Shown here one piece after another: positions 9,601-10,976 of a stretch of 10,976 nt of DNA. The DNA is taken from contig JABYQS010000931.1 of the NCBI GenBank assembly GCA_022592435.1, positions 1 to 10,976 of the forward strand, given 5' to 3'. The translations under genes were made by a program, and so were the position numbers. Origin of the DNA: Cerioporus squamosus (taxonomy: Eukaryota; Basidiomycota; Agaricomycetes; Polyporales; Polyporaceae). The notes under the pieces are model-generated. The model was not told where the DNA came from. It saw only the letters and a list, made by a program, of their open reading frames with translations, and made no database searches. Position 1 is the first letter of the stretch; every line of letters starts with the position of its first letter.

Positions 9601-9847
9601 TCCGGCGCGGCGTCTTGGGCGTGCGTGCTGCAGAATAGGGCACGTACTCGTCCTCCTCAGTGTCTTCATCGTCTCCCGGCCGCGGAGCTCGTCGACGATA
9701 TGGGGTGCATGGGGAGGTGAGGACAGTGTAGGGCGTCGTAGGCGTCGGGGAGGAGGAGTCGAGGGACGCGTCACGGTAGATGCGTTCGATGTCGTCGAGT
9801 GCGTCGCCAATCAAGGCGTAGAGAGAGCGAAGAGCCGCTAATGTCAT
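6649..9847 (-). CDS. SAM-dependent O-methyltransferase with long Ser/Pro-rich C-terminal extension (11 exons)
   Basis: It transfers a methyl group from S-adenosylmethionine to a hydroxyl, probably of a phenolic or polyketide metabolite; the substrate is unknown. Exons in transcript order: 9847-9368, 9319-9190, 9136-9013, 8960-8907, 8853-8618, 8569-8421, 8368-8193, 8142-7929, 7871-7670, 7609-7407, 7347-6649 (888 residues). Introns are 48-60 bases and phases agree throughout. Residues 1-24 (MTLAALRSLYALIGDALDDI) look like the N-terminus of basidiomycete members, followed by a disordered acidic linker. Residues about 161-245 form the winged-helix dimerisation region (YHLPACLRFLEASHTVELL, MLRLLATHHITREV). 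The SAM site is VVVDVGGGIG (353-362) with FVIQDRP (377-383). HDW at 441-443 supplies the likely catalytic His, and NAQERT (527-532) the supporting acid. From about 575 to the end the protein is Ser/Pro/Lys-rich and probably disordered. The last intron (7406-7348) is the least certain; a 44-base alternative keeps the same frame. Confidence 0.93.
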
Positions 9848-9999
9848 GGCTCGGTGCCGCGTAGGAAGCCGCCGTGGTCGCGTTTGTCGCGCTGGAGGGC
9901 GGAAAAGAGGGCGTCGTCGCTGTCGCTGACGGTGGAGAGAGGGCAAGGGGCGTCGGGGGCCGCGGAGAGAGGGCCTGGGGTGATACAGTGCTGTGACAT
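9844..9999 (-). CDS. Upstream ORF of 51 codons overlapping the methyltransferase start (ATGA)
   Basis: The only ATG close upstream of the methyltransferase start opens a 51-codon frame from 9999. It begins MSQHCITPGPLSAAP and ends FLRGTEP. Its TGA (9846-9844) overlaps the methyltransferase ATG (9847-9845) in the tetranucleotide ATGA. It is in a different frame from the main ORF. If the transcript starts above 9999, this uORF would lower translation of the main ORF or couple it to reinitiation. The peptide matches nothing I know. The TATA-like box lies only 19 bases upstream of this ATG, so many transcripts might start downstream and skip it. Confidence 0.4.
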   Translation of the reverse strand: MSQHCITPGPLSAAPDAPCPLSTVSDSDDALFSALQRDKRDHGGFLRGTEP

Positions 10000-10017
10000 G
10001 GAGTTATGTTGGGGGAT

Positions 10018-10023
10018 GATATA
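10018..10023 (-). promoter_or_regulatory. TATA-like element upstream of the methyltransferase
   Basis: TATATC on the minus strand (within CGCTATATCATC) lies about 170 bases before the methyltransferase ATG and 19 bases before the uORF ATG. A C/T-rich leader follows. This is a weak match, chosen by position. Confidence 0.3.
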
Positions 10024-10028
10024 GCGAT

Positions 10029-10757
10029 CGCGAGGGGCACGGGGCGTCAGCGGACGTCAGAAAGAGTTGCAGAGCAAGGATCAGCATCGACGCCTTCCAC
10101 AAACTGCCCTTTTAGGCAACCCGACGCGTCCTGTCACGATCCTCTCCTCCTCGGTCACACCGCCACCGACGCGGCACGGCTCCGCGAGCGCTGATCCTCC
10201 CGCCACTCCTGCCCTTTTCTGGCCTCTCCCCGGCCACACGCCGCGATGAGTCTCTATCAGGCACGCCCCGAGTTATTGCTGCGCCTCCGGGCCTTGAGCC
10301 CCGCATAACAAGCCCCGCGTCAATAACCGGGCAGGCAATGTAAGATTCGGGCGCGTCCACAGCATCAACGCTGCTTACCGGACCGTCTTTTCTGTTCATT
10401 CAATGTTCTCCCAGGGCCGTCTCGTCGCCCTCGTCCTCGGCATAAACATGCATGTCGATCTGTCGCTCTCCAGAAGAGCTCGAAAAAGGGCAGTGTGCGG
10501 GCCCGAGCTCGCGTTACCGCCCCGGCTAGGCGATATTCAATATCCGACTGCATTCCACCCCGTTCTCACACGAGCAAGACAGGTATGTTTCCAGAGCTAA
10601 TGCATACGCCGTTCCGTGCTCTCGACTCACACGGGACTTCATCAGCGAGCGAGCTTGAGCTTGTGGCTACAATATACGAGAACTTACATGCACGCCGTCA
10701 TGACGCGCCTCAGACCAAGTGCGGCACACTCAACCCACCCCGAGGTCCATCTGGAGC
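10029..10757. other. Upstream intergenic region of the methyltransferase, no confident gene
   Basis: It is GC-rich sequence between the methyltransferase promoter and the open frame at the right edge. Open frames of 60-120 codons exist on both strands (for example minus 10399-10112 and plus 10495-10860), but they lack motifs, exon structure or start context that I could support. Regulatory sites probably lie here, but I cannot name one. Confidence 0.4.
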
Positions 10758-10976
10758 TCACCCTCGCGCGAATCGCTTTCGGGCCCAGGGCCAGGAGCCC
10801 CGAGCGGCGTCATGCCCAGGAACGGAAGCCCTCCCGCCGCTACTAGAAGGCCCAGGCTGAGGCGAAGGACGGCGCTCGAGAGCCTGGGTGTGCGGAGAAC
10901 ACGGAGTACGCACGAGCGCACGCACCTTCCGGAACGTGTCCGTGGCGGCACCGTCGTGGAGCGTGTCACACTTGTA
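10758..10976 (-). CDS. Possible 3' end of a gene running off the right edge
   Basis: The minus strand is open from the window edge (10976) for 72 codons to a TGA at 10760-10758, without any ATG. It starts YKCDTLHDGAATDTFRK, which has natural protein composition, and becomes Pro/Ser/Gly/Arg-rich before ending FARG. A possible 42-base intron (GTGCGT..CACCCAG) directly follows FRK. It is 3n long, so the frame is the same whether or not it is spliced. No family is recognised. With the methyltransferase also on the minus strand, this would be a tandem upstream gene. Chance opening at this length is possible. Confidence 0.35.
   Translation of the reverse strand, partial: YKCDTLHDGAATDTFRKVRALVRTPCSPHTQALERRPSPQPGPSSSGGRASVPGHDAARGSWPWARKRFARG

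Noticed and set aside
9134..9841. Plus-strand 235-codon frame opposite the methyltransferase 5' exons.
   Set aside because: Its composition is Arg/Gly/Val-rich and it lies antisense to exons 1-2, which encode the conserved N-terminal region. It is a shadow in GC-rich DNA.

Overview
The window looks like nuclear DNA of a filamentous basidiomycete (Agaricomycetes). It is GC-rich. The recognisable genes are split by many short GT-AG introns of about 47-65 bases, start codons follow C/T-rich leaders with TATA-like boxes, and the one gene whose family I recognise has the layout of basidiomycete O-methyltransferases. There is no bacterial-style operon, rRNA, tRNA, CRISPR array or intact transposon that I can support.

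Layout, left to right. Positions 1-1770 hold only scattered open frames that I cannot assign. At 1858-2672 (+) is a four-exon gene for a 217-residue protein of unknown function, with a helical N-terminal half, a proline-rich octapeptide repeat and a basic tail. Positions 2673-4020 are mostly unassigned, with coding-like islands on the minus strand around 3146-3560 that may be a decayed gene. At 4125-5625 (+) is a putative nuclear protein with C2H2-type zinc-finger motifs and an acidic repeat tail. Its finger region is interrupted by two frame changes, and a spliced intron appears to sit just after the stop codon. A very pyrimidine-rich stretch follows (5640-6060).

The minus strand from 9847 down to 6649 carries the main gene: an 11-exon SAM-dependent class I-type O-methyltransferase (about 888 residues as modelled). 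It has a winged-helix dimerisation region, the glycine-rich SAM motif, the HDW catalytic motif and a long Ser/Pro/Lys-rich C-terminal extension. A 51-codon upstream ORF ends in an ATGA overlap with its start codon. At the right edge an open minus-strand frame (10976-10758) may be the 3' end of another gene.

I see no evidence that these genes form one pathway. An O-methyltransferase beside a zinc-finger protein could suggest a metabolite locus, but no backbone synthase, transporter or oxidase is visible. The best leads are the ATGA uORF, three stop-free 3n introns in the methyltransferase, the frame-broken zinc-finger gene and the unrecognised proline-repeat protein. I did not find a clear, wholly new biological system.
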